From contig JAQWQJ010000109.1 in NCBI GenBank assembly GCA_029244725.1, forward strand, positions 1 to 43,475: 43,475 bases of DNA, written 5' to 3'. Below are positions 7,427 to 16,167 of this stretch, one piece after another; position 1 is the stretch's first letter, and each line of letters begins with the position of its first letter. Source of the DNA: Paracoccaceae bacterium (lineage in GTDB: Bacteria; Pseudomonadota; Alphaproteobacteria; Rhodobacterales; Rhodobacteraceae). Both the position numbers and the translations under genes were made by a program. The notes under the pieces were generated by a model, which was given only the letters and a program-made list of their open reading frames with translations, made no database searches and was not told where the DNA came from.

Positions 7427-8926
7427 ATGAGCTCACCAATTCTTGAAATCCGCGATGTGGGTAAGTCCTTTCCGGGGGTTAAAGCATTGTCCGGCCTTTC
7501 GATGACCGTAGCGCGCGGCGAGATCGTTGCTTTTGTTGGCGAAAACGGCGCGGGCAAATCTACGTTGTTGAAAATTCTAAGTGGTGACTATGAGCTTGAT
7601 GAAGGATCTGTGCTGCTGGACGGTGCGGAAGTGTCCCATGCAAGCCCGTTGGAGGCACGCCATGCGGGGTTCCGTTTGGTTCGCCAAGAACCTGAGATCG
7701 TTCCAGATATCTCTGTAGCTGAGAACATTTTTATCGGTGAATATCCGCGTCGCAGTGGCGGCCGCGTCAATTTCCCACTGATGCGACAAACCGTGACAGA
7801 CATGCTGAAACGTTACGGGTTTTATGGGCTGGTGAGCATTGACCAACTCGGGCGAACCCTATCGCCGGCACAAATGCATATCGTTGAAATTCTGCGGGCC
7901 CTGAAGGATGGCGTTAAAGTCGTCGCTTTTGATGAGCCCACATCGTCCCTGACGATGGATGAAACTGAACGTCTTTATGAGCTCATCCGCCAACTCAAGC
8001 TTGATGGCCTGGGCGTGATTTATGTCTCTCACCGTCTCCACGAAGTGATGGAGATTTCGGATCGGGTTGTTGTACTCAAAGACGGCGTTCCCACTGGAGA
8101 TCTGGTCACCAACGAAACAGATGAACAACGGATCATCAGCCTGATGGTTGGGCGCGAATTGGAACACGGGTTTAAACGCGCAGAAACCACCCGGGACGAA
8201 GTCGTCCTCGAAGTTGAGAACCTGCGCAGCCGCTGGCATAACGACATCAGTTTTCAAATTCGGGCGGGCGAGATTGTCGGATTTGCAGGGCTTGTTGGCG
8301 CGGGCCGTACCGAATTGGCCAAAGTACTGTTCGGAGAGTTTGAAAAGCAAAGCGGCACCGTCAAGATTGGTGGCGAAGAAACACAAATTCGCAGCCCCTC
8401 TGACGCCATTGCCGCCAATATCGGGTTCGCACCGGAAAACCGCAAAGCCGAAGGGCTGATCCTTGTGCGGTCAGTGATCGAAAACGCATCGATGGCCGTA
8501 TATTCAAAGCTCGCCAAATGGGGCATCTTACGCAACCGCGAAATGATATCAGCCGTCGCCCCATTCGTGCGCCAGTTAGAAATCAAAACACCGTCGATGA
8601 CCTTGGAAGTGGGGAAGCTATCAGGTGGCAACCAGCAAAAGGTTGTTCTTGCCCGTTGGCTGGCGGCAAATCCGAAACTGTTGATCTTGGATGAACCGAC
8701 CCGCGCAGTCGATGTCGGCGCCAAAGCCGAGATTTACCGGCTGATGGATGAGCTGGCTCAGCAAGGCATGGCAATCATGATGATCTCATCTGAGATGCCA
8801 GAGCTGTTGGCCATGTCAGATCGCATCATCGTCATGCATGACCGGGTGATCTCGGATCCAATCGAAAAGAAAGACGCCACAGAAGAGGCGATCGTGAACA
8901 TTGCTCTGGGTACGGCTGTAGCCTGA
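7427..8926 (+). CDS. Sugar ABC transporter ATPase, two nucleotide-binding domains (AraG/RbsA-like)
   Basis: The start at ATG 7427 has GGGGG just upstream; an earlier in-frame ATG at 7385 lies inside the stem-loop. The 499-residue protein contains two ABC domains. The first has Walker A GENGAGKS (38-45), a degenerate signature LSPAQ (145-149) and Walker B ending DE (169-170). The second has the degenerate Walker A GLVGAGRTE but a full signature LSGGNQQKV and LILDEPTRAVDVGAK. This asymmetry is normal for the CUT2 class (AraG, RbsA, MglA). It energises monosaccharide uptake with the neighbouring binding protein and permease. The gap to the permease is 23 bases. Confidence 0.93.
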   Translation: MSSPILEIRDVGKSFPGVKALSGLSMTVARGEIVAFVGENGAGKSTLLKILSGDYELDEGSVLLDGAEVSHASPLEARHAGFRLVRQEPEIVPDISVAENIFIGEYPRRSGGRVNFPLMRQTVTDMLKRYGFYGLVSIDQLGRTLSPAQMHIVEILRALKDGVKVVAFDEPTSSLTMDETERLYELIRQLKLDGLGVIYVSHRLHEVMEISDRVVVLKDGVPTGDLVTNETDEQRIISLMVGRELEHGFKRAETTRDEVVLEVENLRSRWHNDISFQIRAGEIVGFAGLVGAGRTELAKVLFGEFEKQSGTVKIGGEETQIRSPSDAIAANIGFAPENRKAEGLILVRSVIENASMAVYSKLAKWGILRNREMISAVAPFVRQLEIKTPSMTLEVGKLSGGNQQKVVLARWLAANPKLLILDEPTRAVDVGAKAEIYRLMDELAQQGMAIMMISSEMPELLAMSDRIIVMHDRVISDPIEKKDATEEAIVNIALGTAVA

Positions 8927-8949
8927 CCGGCATGAGGGAGAACGACCAA

Positions 8950-10002
8950 ATGACTACTACGGCCAACGATCAACATTCGGCAAACACCGAAAGCATCGGC
9001 AAACGGATGATGCATGCGATTGGGGCAGAGAACCTGTCACTGATCATTGCCTTGGTATTGATGGTCGCGCTTATCGCGACACAAACGGAATTCTTCTTTT
9101 CGGCACGTAACCTATTCAACATTGCGCAAAACATGGCTGTTGTCGGCTTGATCGCAGTTGGCATGACCTTGGTAATCGTGTCGGCTGGCCTTGATATCTC
9201 GGTGGGCTCAATCGCGGGCTGTGCATCCGTGGTTTGTGCGCTTGTGGTTGTGAGTACTGGATCAGTTTTGGGCGGGATCGCCATGAGCCTGTGTGTCGGG
9301 CTTGTTCTGGGGGCGGTGAATGCGACAATCATTAGTATTTTGCGGGTTAATCCCGTGGTCGCCACTTTGGCAACCTTCTCAGCTTTTCGTGGCGTCGCGT
9401 TTCTGATTGCCCCCCGGGGGCGCCCCATTGGGGTTTTGGATCCAACATTTGCGCAACTTGGGTCCGGGCGACTGTTTCGTGTCGGTGAGTTTCCAGGAAT
9501 TCCAATTGCATTTGTAATTCTGGTGGTTGTTGCCATCGCTGCCCATTTGGTTATGCGCAGCACAGTATTTGGCCGTTCGATCTACTCGATGGGTGGCAAC
9601 CCAGTGGCGGCGCGGCTTGCCGGGATCAACCTCACGCGGATGCGGTTTTACATTTACGCAATCTCAGGAGCGCTTTCAGGTCTGGCCGGTGCAATTGTGA
9701 CCGCGCGCACCAGCTCTGGTCAGCCCGCATCGGGCACGCAGGGTCTTGAGCTAGAGGCAATCACGGCTGTGTTCCTTGGTGGTGCGTTGCTGGCCGGGGG
9801 CAAGGGCACAATCGTTGGATCGATGTTGGCCGTTCTGCTTCTCGCGACCTTGTCAAACGGGATGAACCTGTTGGGTATTCCTACATTCTATCAATTGGTC
9901 GCCAAAGGCCTGTTGCTTGTCTTGGCCGTTGCAATTGGCCAATGGCGTATGGCCCGGTCAGAGCGCGTGCAGGCACGTTTGACCGCAACGGGTGGGCAGT
10001 AA
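8950..10002 (+). CDS. Sugar ABC transporter permease (AraH/RbsC-like)
   Basis: This is a 350-residue hydrophobic protein of the BPD_transp_2 type with about 8-10 membrane segments. It includes the conserved GLDISVGSIAG near residue 80 and NPVAARLAGIN in the cytoplasmic coupling region. The start at 8950 is preferred because GAGGGAG lies about 10 bases before it; the alternative ATG at 8932 overlaps this ribosome site. It forms the channel of the CUT2-type importer with the two preceding genes. The stop is 3 bases before the next gene, showing one operon. Confidence 0.92.
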   Translation: MTTTANDQHSANTESIGKRMMHAIGAENLSLIIALVLMVALIATQTEFFFSARNLFNIAQNMAVVGLIAVGMTLVIVSAGLDISVGSIAGCASVVCALVVVSTGSVLGGIAMSLCVGLVLGAVNATIISILRVNPVVATLATFSAFRGVAFLIAPRGRPIGVLDPTFAQLGSGRLFRVGEFPGIPIAFVILVVVAIAAHLVMRSTVFGRSIYSMGGNPVAARLAGINLTRMRFYIYAISGALSGLAGAIVTARTSSGQPASGTQGLELEAITAVFLGGALLAGGKGTIVGSMLAVLLLATLSNGMNLLGIPTFYQLVAKGLLLVLAVAIGQWRMARSERVQARLTATGGQ

Positions 10003-10005
10003 TCA

Positions 10006-10902
10006 ATGCAGCCCGATACAATCCTGTCAAATGATACGCTTGCCGTTACACTCGCCCCCGACTTCGGGGCGCGCGTGACCGGCTTGGTCGATTTGCGGAA
10101 TGGTCGGGATTGGTTGGTGCCGGGACCCAAACATGGCAGCCAAGACGATGCAGCGGTGTTTGGCGGAGTGGAGGCAAAGGGCTGGGACGAGTGCTTTCCC
10201 ACAGTTGCCCCCTGTGACAGCGCCGAATGGGCGCGTGCGTTGCGCGATCACGGTGACATTTGGGGACGCAAGACGGACTGTTGCGCAACGGATCACAGCC
10301 TCACCTTTGCCTATTGCGATGACCGCTTCAAATTTCAGCGAAAGCTACATCTGAACGGCGAGCGTTTGGACATTGAATATCAGGTCGAAAACACCAGTAT
10401 CGATCCGTTTCCCTATCTATGGAGCCAACATTGTCTGCTTGCCACTACCCCAGTGGACCGTTTGTTCATGGAAGGTGCAGAAACGTTCAACGTGACAGGA
10501 TTTATTGGCGGTGATGCACCGGCTGAATTTAAGTGGCCACACCTATCGACGCAGCATCCTGATCTGCAAACCGTTGAGCCGATCACCGCTGGTTGGGCCA
10601 CTAAGGCCTATGCGCCGGTTGCAGAAGCCATCCGCACTGGTGTTCACGGTGAAACTGGGTCGATCAGTTTTGAATGGTCTGGCGCACAAGTTCCTTATGT
10701 CGGGTTGTGGCTTGATTATGGGGCGTGGCCCGATGACAGGCCTGTGCATCAAATCGCGATTGAACCAACAACGGCCCCTGCGGACCACCTTGCAGGTGCG
10801 CTTGCCTCGGACACTGCCCGTTGGCTTGCCTCTGGTGAGCAACATCGCTGGTCTATGACAATTCATCTAACAAACCATATTGATACGGAGGCCACTCAAT
10901 GA
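10006..10902 (+). CDS. Galactose mutarotase-like (aldose 1-epimerase superfamily) protein
   Basis: The 298-residue protein appears to be a beta-sandwich of the galactose mutarotase superfamily. The beginning (LAVTLAPDFGARVTGLVDL) and the late segment WLDYGAWPDDRPVHQIAIEP resemble sugar-binding mutarotase-like folds. A conserved His and Glu, the usual catalytic pair, are plausible (the His in LWSQHCLL and the Glu in AIEPTT) but are not proven. It would interconvert sugar anomers after import, or it may have another carbohydrate-binding role. The stop overlaps the next start by 4 bases (ATGA), so translation is coupled to the enoyl-CoA hydratase gene. Confidence 0.7.
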   Translation: MQPDTILSNDTLAVTLAPDFGARVTGLVDLRNGRDWLVPGPKHGSQDDAAVFGGVEAKGWDECFPTVAPCDSAEWARALRDHGDIWGRKTDCCATDHSLTFAYCDDRFKFQRKLHLNGERLDIEYQVENTSIDPFPYLWSQHCLLATTPVDRLFMEGAETFNVTGFIGGDAPAEFKWPHLSTQHPDLQTVEPITAGWATKAYAPVAEAIRTGVHGETGSISFEWSGAQVPYVGLWLDYGAWPDDRPVHQIAIEPTTAPADHLAGALASDTARWLASGEQHRWSMTIHLTNHIDTEATQ

Positions 10903-11687
10903 GTGATCAAGACCACATCCTGTTCGAAGTCAAAGATGGCGTTGCTTTTCTAACCTTGAACAGACCCACCAAAATGAACGCTATTACAGCCGCGATGGGT
11001 GGCGAGATTACCAAACTGGCCCGACGCGTCGACACGGATGACGACATCAAAGTTCTGGTCATCAATGGCGCCGGAGACCGCGCCTTCTCAGCCGGGTCTG
11101 ACGTAAATGCGCTGGATGATTTGGGTACTGCGTGGGACGGACGAAACCGCGCGCAATATGACCGTGACTACATTGCGCCGCTCCTTGGAATGCGCAAACC
11201 CGTGATCGCGATGATCGACGGATACTGCTTGGGCGGGGGGCTTGAAGTTGCGATTTGCTGTGACATTCGCATCGCGACACCCCGTTCTCGATTTGGGGCA
11301 CCAGAGGTTCAGCGTGGCTGGCATGCAGGGTCAGGGAATACATCCATTTTACCGCGCCTAATCGGGTACGGGAACGCGGCCCACTGGATATTGACCGGTG
11401 ACTTATTTCCAGCCGAAGAAGCACATCGCGTTGGGTTCGTTCAAATTATCGCAGAGCCAGACGACTTGTTGGGAACGGTCCTAAAGATCGCCGACCGGTT
11501 GGCAAAAAACCCGCCGATTGCTGTCCAATCTGCCAAAAACATCATCCGGCAAAGTCAGGGCACTTCAATCGCGCAGGGACTAGCGTGGGAGAATGACGGC
11601 TACACGCTTTGCATGATGACCGACGATGCGCAGGAAGGCATGAAAGCTTTTGGCGAGAAACGCGACCCGGTATTCCGTGGCCGCTAA
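10899..11687 (+). CDS. Enoyl-CoA hydratase/isomerase family protein
   Basis: The 262-residue crotonase-fold protein has FLTLNRPTKMNA near the start, the oxyanion-hole segments AFSAGSDV and MIDGYCLGGGLEVA, and the acidic region FGAPEVQRG, where one catalytic Glu is expected. The second canonical Glu position is less clear, because the following stretch reads WHAGSGNTSILPRLIG. Members hydrate, dehydrate, isomerise or hydrolyse acyl-CoA thioesters. It overlaps the mutarotase gene by 4 bases and is followed 20 bases later by a CoA-transferase gene. The pair resembles the CaiD/CaiB arrangement, in which a carboxylate is activated to CoA and then dehydrated. That role inside a sugar operon is unusual. 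Confidence 0.85.
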   Translation: MSDQDHILFEVKDGVAFLTLNRPTKMNAITAAMGGEITKLARRVDTDDDIKVLVINGAGDRAFSAGSDVNALDDLGTAWDGRNRAQYDRDYIAPLLGMRKPVIAMIDGYCLGGGLEVAICCDIRIATPRSRFGAPEVQRGWHAGSGNTSILPRLIGYGNAAHWILTGDLFPAEEAHRVGFVQIIAEPDDLLGTVLKIADRLAKNPPIAVQSAKNIIRQSQGTSIAQGLAWENDGYTLCMMTDDAQEGMKAFGEKRDPVFRGR

Positions 11688-11707
11688 AGAACCAATGGGA
11701 GAGCAAT

Positions 11708-12958
11708 ATGTCCACTGAACAATCGTCGTCATCAGGTAAAAACCGTGGTCCTCTGGTCGGCATTAAGGTGCTCGACCTTACGATTGCAATGGCCGGACCT
11801 ATGTGCACCCAACGCATGGGTGAGATGGGGGCGGACATCACAAAAATCGAAGCGCCCGGTGGCGGTGATTTTTCGCGGCACGCACCCATGGCGGGAGTCA
11901 CGAAGTTTGGCGATGCGACATGTTATGTGACGCTGAACCGAAACAAGAAATCACTCGTTCTCAACCTGAAATCTGATGATGGCCGCGCCGTTCTGTATGA
12001 AATGGTCAGGCAGGCGGACGTTTTGGTTCAGAATTTCCGCCCGCGGGTTGCAGGAAAGCTCGGCATTGATTTTGCCACGCTCCATGAGATCAATCCACGG
12101 CTCGTTTACGGGTCGATCAGTGGTTATGGCGATACCGGACCGATGAAAGATCGTCCCGGTCAGGATCTCTTGCTCCAGTGCTTTACGGGACTGACCATGA
12201 ACGGTGGACGCGCGGGTGGTCTCCCACATCCGTCACCGCTTTACATGGTCGATGTGACGGCGTCGCATATGGTTTGCGAAGGCGTTCTTGCGGCTTTGGT
12301 CGCACGGGGCACCACAGGTCTGGGGCAAGAGGTCAAAGTCACCATGATGGGCGCAATCATGGAAATGCAGTGCCAGGAAATCACCTCGTATGTTGAGGCA
12401 GATGCCCCGCCTGTTCGTGGAGAGACACCGCAAGTGTCGATCTATCAGGAACCGCCTTATGGTGTTTACAATTGCGCGGGCAGTCATTTGGCAATTGCCC
12501 AAGCGGATTTGGATGTGCTTGCCAAGGCACTGACCCTGCCGCAATTGAGCGCACTCAAAGCAGCGCGCCCCGCACAGTCTGACGGTACGGCAGTGGCAAG
12601 ATGGCGCGATGAAATCTATACGGTTTTATCCTCAAAATTCACTGAGCAACCCGCCGAGCACTGGGATGCGTTACTGTCTGAACTTGGCGTTTGGTGCGTG
12701 GTTGTAAACGACTACGATGCTTTCCTCAAACACCCCCAAGCAAAAGATCGCATTATAAAAATGACGCATCCAGTGGGTGGTGAATACACGTCCGTCGCTC
12801 CGGGCATCGCGTTTTCCGACCTGCCCGATCCCGTTCTGTTTGCAGCGCCGCGATACGGTTCAAATAGTCGCGATGTGCTGAGTTCTTATGGGTTCGACGC
12901 CGCGGCAATTGATGGCTTTGTGCAATCGGGCACCGTAGTTGAAAGTGATAACGCGTGA
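11708..12958 (+). CDS. CaiB/BaiF family (family III) CoA-transferase
   Basis: ATG 11708 has GGGAGAG upstream, which rules out the in-frame ATG at 11609 inside the previous gene. The 416-residue protein shows the family III pattern: VLDLTIAMAGPMCTQRMGEMGADITKIE near the start, NKKSLVLNLKS, and SISGYGDTGP, then RPGQDLLLQCFTGL. The Asp of the last motif corresponds to the catalytic Asp that forms the acyl-CoA intermediate. It moves CoA between carboxylic acids without ATP. The stop overlaps the GTG start of dgoD, so both are in one operon. The acyl acceptor is unknown; a sugar-acid derivative would be new for the family. Confidence 0.9.
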   Translation: MSTEQSSSSGKNRGPLVGIKVLDLTIAMAGPMCTQRMGEMGADITKIEAPGGGDFSRHAPMAGVTKFGDATCYVTLNRNKKSLVLNLKSDDGRAVLYEMVRQADVLVQNFRPRVAGKLGIDFATLHEINPRLVYGSISGYGDTGPMKDRPGQDLLLQCFTGLTMNGGRAGGLPHPSPLYMVDVTASHMVCEGVLAALVARGTTGLGQEVKVTMMGAIMEMQCQEITSYVEADAPPVRGETPQVSIYQEPPYGVYNCAGSHLAIAQADLDVLAKALTLPQLSALKAARPAQSDGTAVARWRDEIYTVLSSKFTEQPAEHWDALLSELGVWCVVVNDYDAFLKHPQAKDRIIKMTHPVGGEYTSVAPGIAFSDLPDPVLFAAPRYGSNSRDVLSSYGFDAAAIDGFVQSGTVVESDNA

Positions 12959-14103
12959 AAATTACAGCTCTTAGGACCTACATGGTTGCCCCACGTTGGT
13001 TGTTTCTGAAAATAGAAACAGACGAAGGAATTTCGGGGTGGGGTGAACCAGTTCTGGAAGGTCACGCTGGAACTTTGGCCGCCAAGATTGACGAAATGTC
13101 GGATTTCTTGATCGGCGCGGATCCGCTCAAGATCGAAGATATCTGGCAGATGATCTACCGAAACGGGTGCTACCGTGGTGGTCCCGTTTTGATGAGTGCG
13201 CTGTCGGGTGTCGACATGGCATTATGGGACATCAAAGGCAAGTATCACGATGCGCCTGTCCATGCCCTGTTGGGTGGCTCCGTTCGGGATCGGGTGCGCA
13301 CATATTGTTGGATCGGTGGTGATCGCCCGGACAACCTGATCGCAGATGCCAAGCAGTTACAGTCGCTCGGGTTTGACGCCTGCAAAATGAATGTGTGCTC
13401 GAAACTGCAGATCATTGATCGCAATTCAGCCATCGATTCAGTTGTGCAGAAGATCTCGGATCTCAGAAGCGCGTTGGGCTCGGACATGGATTTTGCGCTC
13501 GACTTTCATGGACGCGTTCATGCACCCATGGCCAAAATTCTGTTGAAGGAGCTGGAACATCTGCGCCCGATGTTCATCGAAGACACGGTGGTCTCAACAC
13601 AGGTTGATGCGATGGCTGATCTTGCGCGATCCACGACGATCCCGCTTTGTATCGGGGAGCGTCTGCATTCACGTTATGACTTTAAGCCCGTATTTGAAAA
13701 ACGCGCCGCGAGCGTCATCAACCCGGACACAGCTCATGTCGGTGGAATTTCGGAGATGGTGCGAATTGGCCATTGGGCCGAAGCCTATGATGTGGCGCTG
13801 GCACCCCATTGCCCGCTTGGGCCAATCGCGCTCGCAGCCAGCCTTCAGGTGGATGCCATCTGTCACAACGCGTTTATTCAGGAACAAAGCCTTGGGATTC
13901 ATTATAATCAGGGCGGCGATCTTAACGATTACTTGCGGCCTTCCAGCAAGTTCGGCTGCGTCGACGGATATCTGGATATCCCAACCGGACCGGGTCTTGG
14001 GATAGAAGTTGATGAAGAATTTGTAATTGAGCAAGCCAAGTCAGGGCACCGCTGGCGTGCACCCGTCTGGCGTCACAAGGATGGATCAATTGCTGAATGG
14101 TAG
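12955..14103 (+). CDS. dgoD: D-galactonate dehydratase
   Basis: The gene starts at GTG 12955, overlapping the TGA of the CoA-transferase gene. The 382-residue length equals that of E. coli DgoD, and the sequence is closely similar throughout. The enolase-superfamily residues fall at the canonical numbers: D183 and H185 (LDFHGR), E209 (FIED), E235 (GER) and H285 (APHCPLGP). The enzyme removes water from D-galactonate to give 2-dehydro-3-deoxygalactonate. One difference is FIEDT where E. coli has FIEEP. Its 3' end overlaps dgoK by 23 bases. A related hexonate substrate is possible, but galactonate is by far the best guess. Confidence 0.93.
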   Translation: MKITALRTYMVAPRWLFLKIETDEGISGWGEPVLEGHAGTLAAKIDEMSDFLIGADPLKIEDIWQMIYRNGCYRGGPVLMSALSGVDMALWDIKGKYHDAPVHALLGGSVRDRVRTYCWIGGDRPDNLIADAKQLQSLGFDACKMNVCSKLQIIDRNSAIDSVVQKISDLRSALGSDMDFALDFHGRVHAPMAKILLKELEHLRPMFIEDTVVSTQVDAMADLARSTTIPLCIGERLHSRYDFKPVFEKRAASVINPDTAHVGGISEMVRIGHWAEAYDVALAPHCPLGPIALAASLQVDAICHNAFIQEQSLGIHYNQGGDLNDYLRPSSKFGCVDGYLDIPTGPGLGIEVDEEFVIEQAKSGHRWRAPVWRHKDGSIAEW

Positions 14104-15052
14104 CCCCAAGCGCACGCCGCATCTGATTGCGATTGACTGGGGAACCAGTTCGTTTCGGGCCTATCTGCTGGCCAATGGCGGGCAGGTACTGGATCAGGTC
14201 AGCCTTCCCCTCGGCATCCTGAATGTTGCTGATCGACAGTTTTCTAATGTCTTAGAAGAGGCCTGTGGTACTTGGCTTGCCCAATGGCCCGGTACGCGCG
14301 TGCTGATGTGCGGGATGATAGGTAGCCGTAGCGGATGGCAAGAAGCCCATTATCTGAGCGGCGCGGTTGGCGTTTCTGAACTGGCTGCAAAGCTCACCAA
14401 TGTTGAGACTGGCGCGTCGGCACATTCCGTTCAGATCGTCCCCGGTTTGTCCGGAAGGGATTTCGCAGGCGGGCCGGACGTGATGCGCGGAGAGGAGACC
14501 ATTCTTGTGGGTGCCCTTGCTATGGGTGCCCCAAGAAGTGGCTATTATTGTCTTCCTGGAACTCATTCAAAATGGGTCAGTATGGTTGATGGCCGGATTG
14601 GCGGGTTTTCAACCTACCTCACGGGTGAAATGTTTACGCTTCTTCGGGATCAATCCATCCTTTCACCCTTGATATCTGCCGATGACGCCGACTGGGGTGA
14701 ACAATCACACGCGGCGTTTCTGGCTGGAATAGACATGTCACGCACATCAGCAGGGTTGTTGCATCAATTGTTCTCTCTGCGCGCCGGGATTTTGACCGGT
14801 GAAGCAGATGCAACGCTGCTGTCGATAAAACTGTCCGGGTTGTTAATTGGGGCTGAGCTAATGACGATGAACGGCGCAATTTCGGGGACAGTAACGTTGG
14901 TATCATCGGGACCAATCGCGGATCGGTATCAGATCGCGCTTAAACATCTTGGGTGTGATGCAATTACATTTGATGCGTCTGAATGTTGTCGTCGTGGATT
15001 GATGGACATCGCGTCGGCCGAAACAACAAGCAACCTCGAATACGCGGGATAG
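14081..15052 (+). CDS. dgoK: 2-dehydro-3-deoxygalactonokinase
   Basis: The 323-residue product (from ATG 14081) begins with LIAIDWGTSSFRAYL, the phosphate-binding motif of DgoK. Further DgoK motifs follow: CGMIGSRSGW, PGLSGRD, DVMRGEETILVGAL, LPGTHSKWV and FSTYLTGEMF. It phosphorylates the product of DgoD using ATP. The ribosome site for 14081 is weak (AAGG directly before ATG), so translation is probably coupled to dgoD, which it overlaps. The partner aldolase DgoA is not recognisable in the window; the DapA-family gene two positions downstream is the only aldolase-like candidate. Confidence 0.92.
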   Translation: MDQLLNGSPKRTPHLIAIDWGTSSFRAYLLANGGQVLDQVSLPLGILNVADRQFSNVLEEACGTWLAQWPGTRVLMCGMIGSRSGWQEAHYLSGAVGVSELAAKLTNVETGASAHSVQIVPGLSGRDFAGGPDVMRGEETILVGALAMGAPRSGYYCLPGTHSKWVSMVDGRIGGFSTYLTGEMFTLLRDQSILSPLISADDADWGEQSHAAFLAGIDMSRTSAGLLHQLFSLRAGILTGEADATLLSIKLSGLLIGAELMTMNGAISGTVTLVSSGPIADRYQIALKHLGCDAITFDASECCRRGLMDIASAETTSNLEYAG

Positions 15053-15063
15053 GGGGAAACACC

Positions 15064-16164
15064 ATGACAAATATCACAAGACTTGCCGGGATGATGGCAG
15101 AGATTGGCGCTGATTGGGCTGTTTTAACCGGTGCAGATTCTGTCTGCTTTGCAACCGGCCATGTCGTTCCGATTGAAATCGGCCAGTCACCTTTTTCAGG
15201 GGGACCGACCGTTGCGGTTGTTGGTCGTGACGGAAGCGCTGGTCTGGTGTGTCCAAACACAGATGGTGGGCAAGGTGGGCCTTACGAAGAAATTGCTTAC
15301 ACCGGCTTTGCCAATGCGGTCACCGACCAGGTTGCAAACTATCGTGCCGCAGTCTCCGATATGGTCAAGCGGATGGGCGTTTCGGGTGCCATAGCGATTG
15401 AGCAATCCAGTTTTCCATATGCAATTGCAGATCTGCTATCTGAAAAACGTATTCCGATGGATGTGCCACTTGCGCGGCTACGTGCCGTTAAAAATGATGC
15501 CGAAGTGGGTTTGATGACATTCGCGGCCAAAGTGGCCGCCGCTGGTCAAGATGAAGCCCGCCACCTGTCCGTCCCCGGCGCCTGCGAAATGGATGTTTTC
15601 GGCCGCATTCGCAGCAAGATGGAGGTCATGTCGAACTCCCGGTGTGCCTTTGCTGGCGAATACATCACCGGCGTCGAACGGACGAGCCAGCTTGGCCTGC
15701 CCATCAATGACCGGAGCATAGAATTGGGCGATCCCGTTGTGTGTGATCTGGCCCCGCGCGTCGCGGGATACTGGGGTGATAGTTGCAGTTCGTTTATTGT
15801 CGGTGGCAACGCCCCGGACAAGTATCTGCATATGTATAACGCCGCCAAAAGCACGCTTGAATTGGCTATTTCGGAACTCCGCCCCGGCCTGAAGGTCTGC
15901 GATTTTGACGCTCAGTTGCGGGCGCATATGAAAGGGCTGGGATACGATTATCCACATCATTCCGGCCATGGGATCGGCACATCTGTGCATGAATTCCCAC
16001 GGCTGGTTCCCGATGAAACGGCGCTGTTTGAAGAGAACATGTTCATCATGATCGAACCGGGCAGCTACGTCCCCGGATTGGGCGGGTTGAGGTGTGAATA
16101 CATGCTGCGCGTCACTGCGACAGGTGCTGAAGTTTCTGCGCCGTTCGAAATGAGTTGCCAGTAA
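15064..16164 (+). CDS. M24-family (pita-bread fold) metallopeptidase-like protein
   Basis: The 366-residue protein starts at ATG 15064 with GGGGGAAA upstream. It has a creatinase/prolidase-type N-terminal domain (about 1-140) and a C-terminal pita-bread domain. All five metal-ligand positions appear present: Asp in VVCDLAPR, Asp in YWGDSC, His in HHSGHGIG, Glu in MIEPGSY, and Glu in GLRCEYM. M24 proteins cleave X-Pro bonds or hydrolyse C-N bonds of small molecules (creatinase). It lies between dgoK and a DapA-family gene with gaps of 11 and 3 bases, so it is part of the sugar operon. That is odd for a peptidase and suggests a small-molecule amide as substrate. Confidence 0.85.
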   Translation: MTNITRLAGMMAEIGADWAVLTGADSVCFATGHVVPIEIGQSPFSGGPTVAVVGRDGSAGLVCPNTDGGQGGPYEEIAYTGFANAVTDQVANYRAAVSDMVKRMGVSGAIAIEQSSFPYAIADLLSEKRIPMDVPLARLRAVKNDAEVGLMTFAAKVAAAGQDEARHLSVPGACEMDVFGRIRSKMEVMSNSRCAFAGEYITGVERTSQLGLPINDRSIELGDPVVCDLAPRVAGYWGDSCSSFIVGGNAPDKYLHMYNAAKSTLELAISELRPGLKVCDFDAQLRAHMKGLGYDYPHHSGHGIGTSVHEFPRLVPDETALFEENMFIMIEPGSYVPGLGGLRCEYMLRVTATGAEVSAPFEMSCQ

Positions 16165-16167
16165 TAG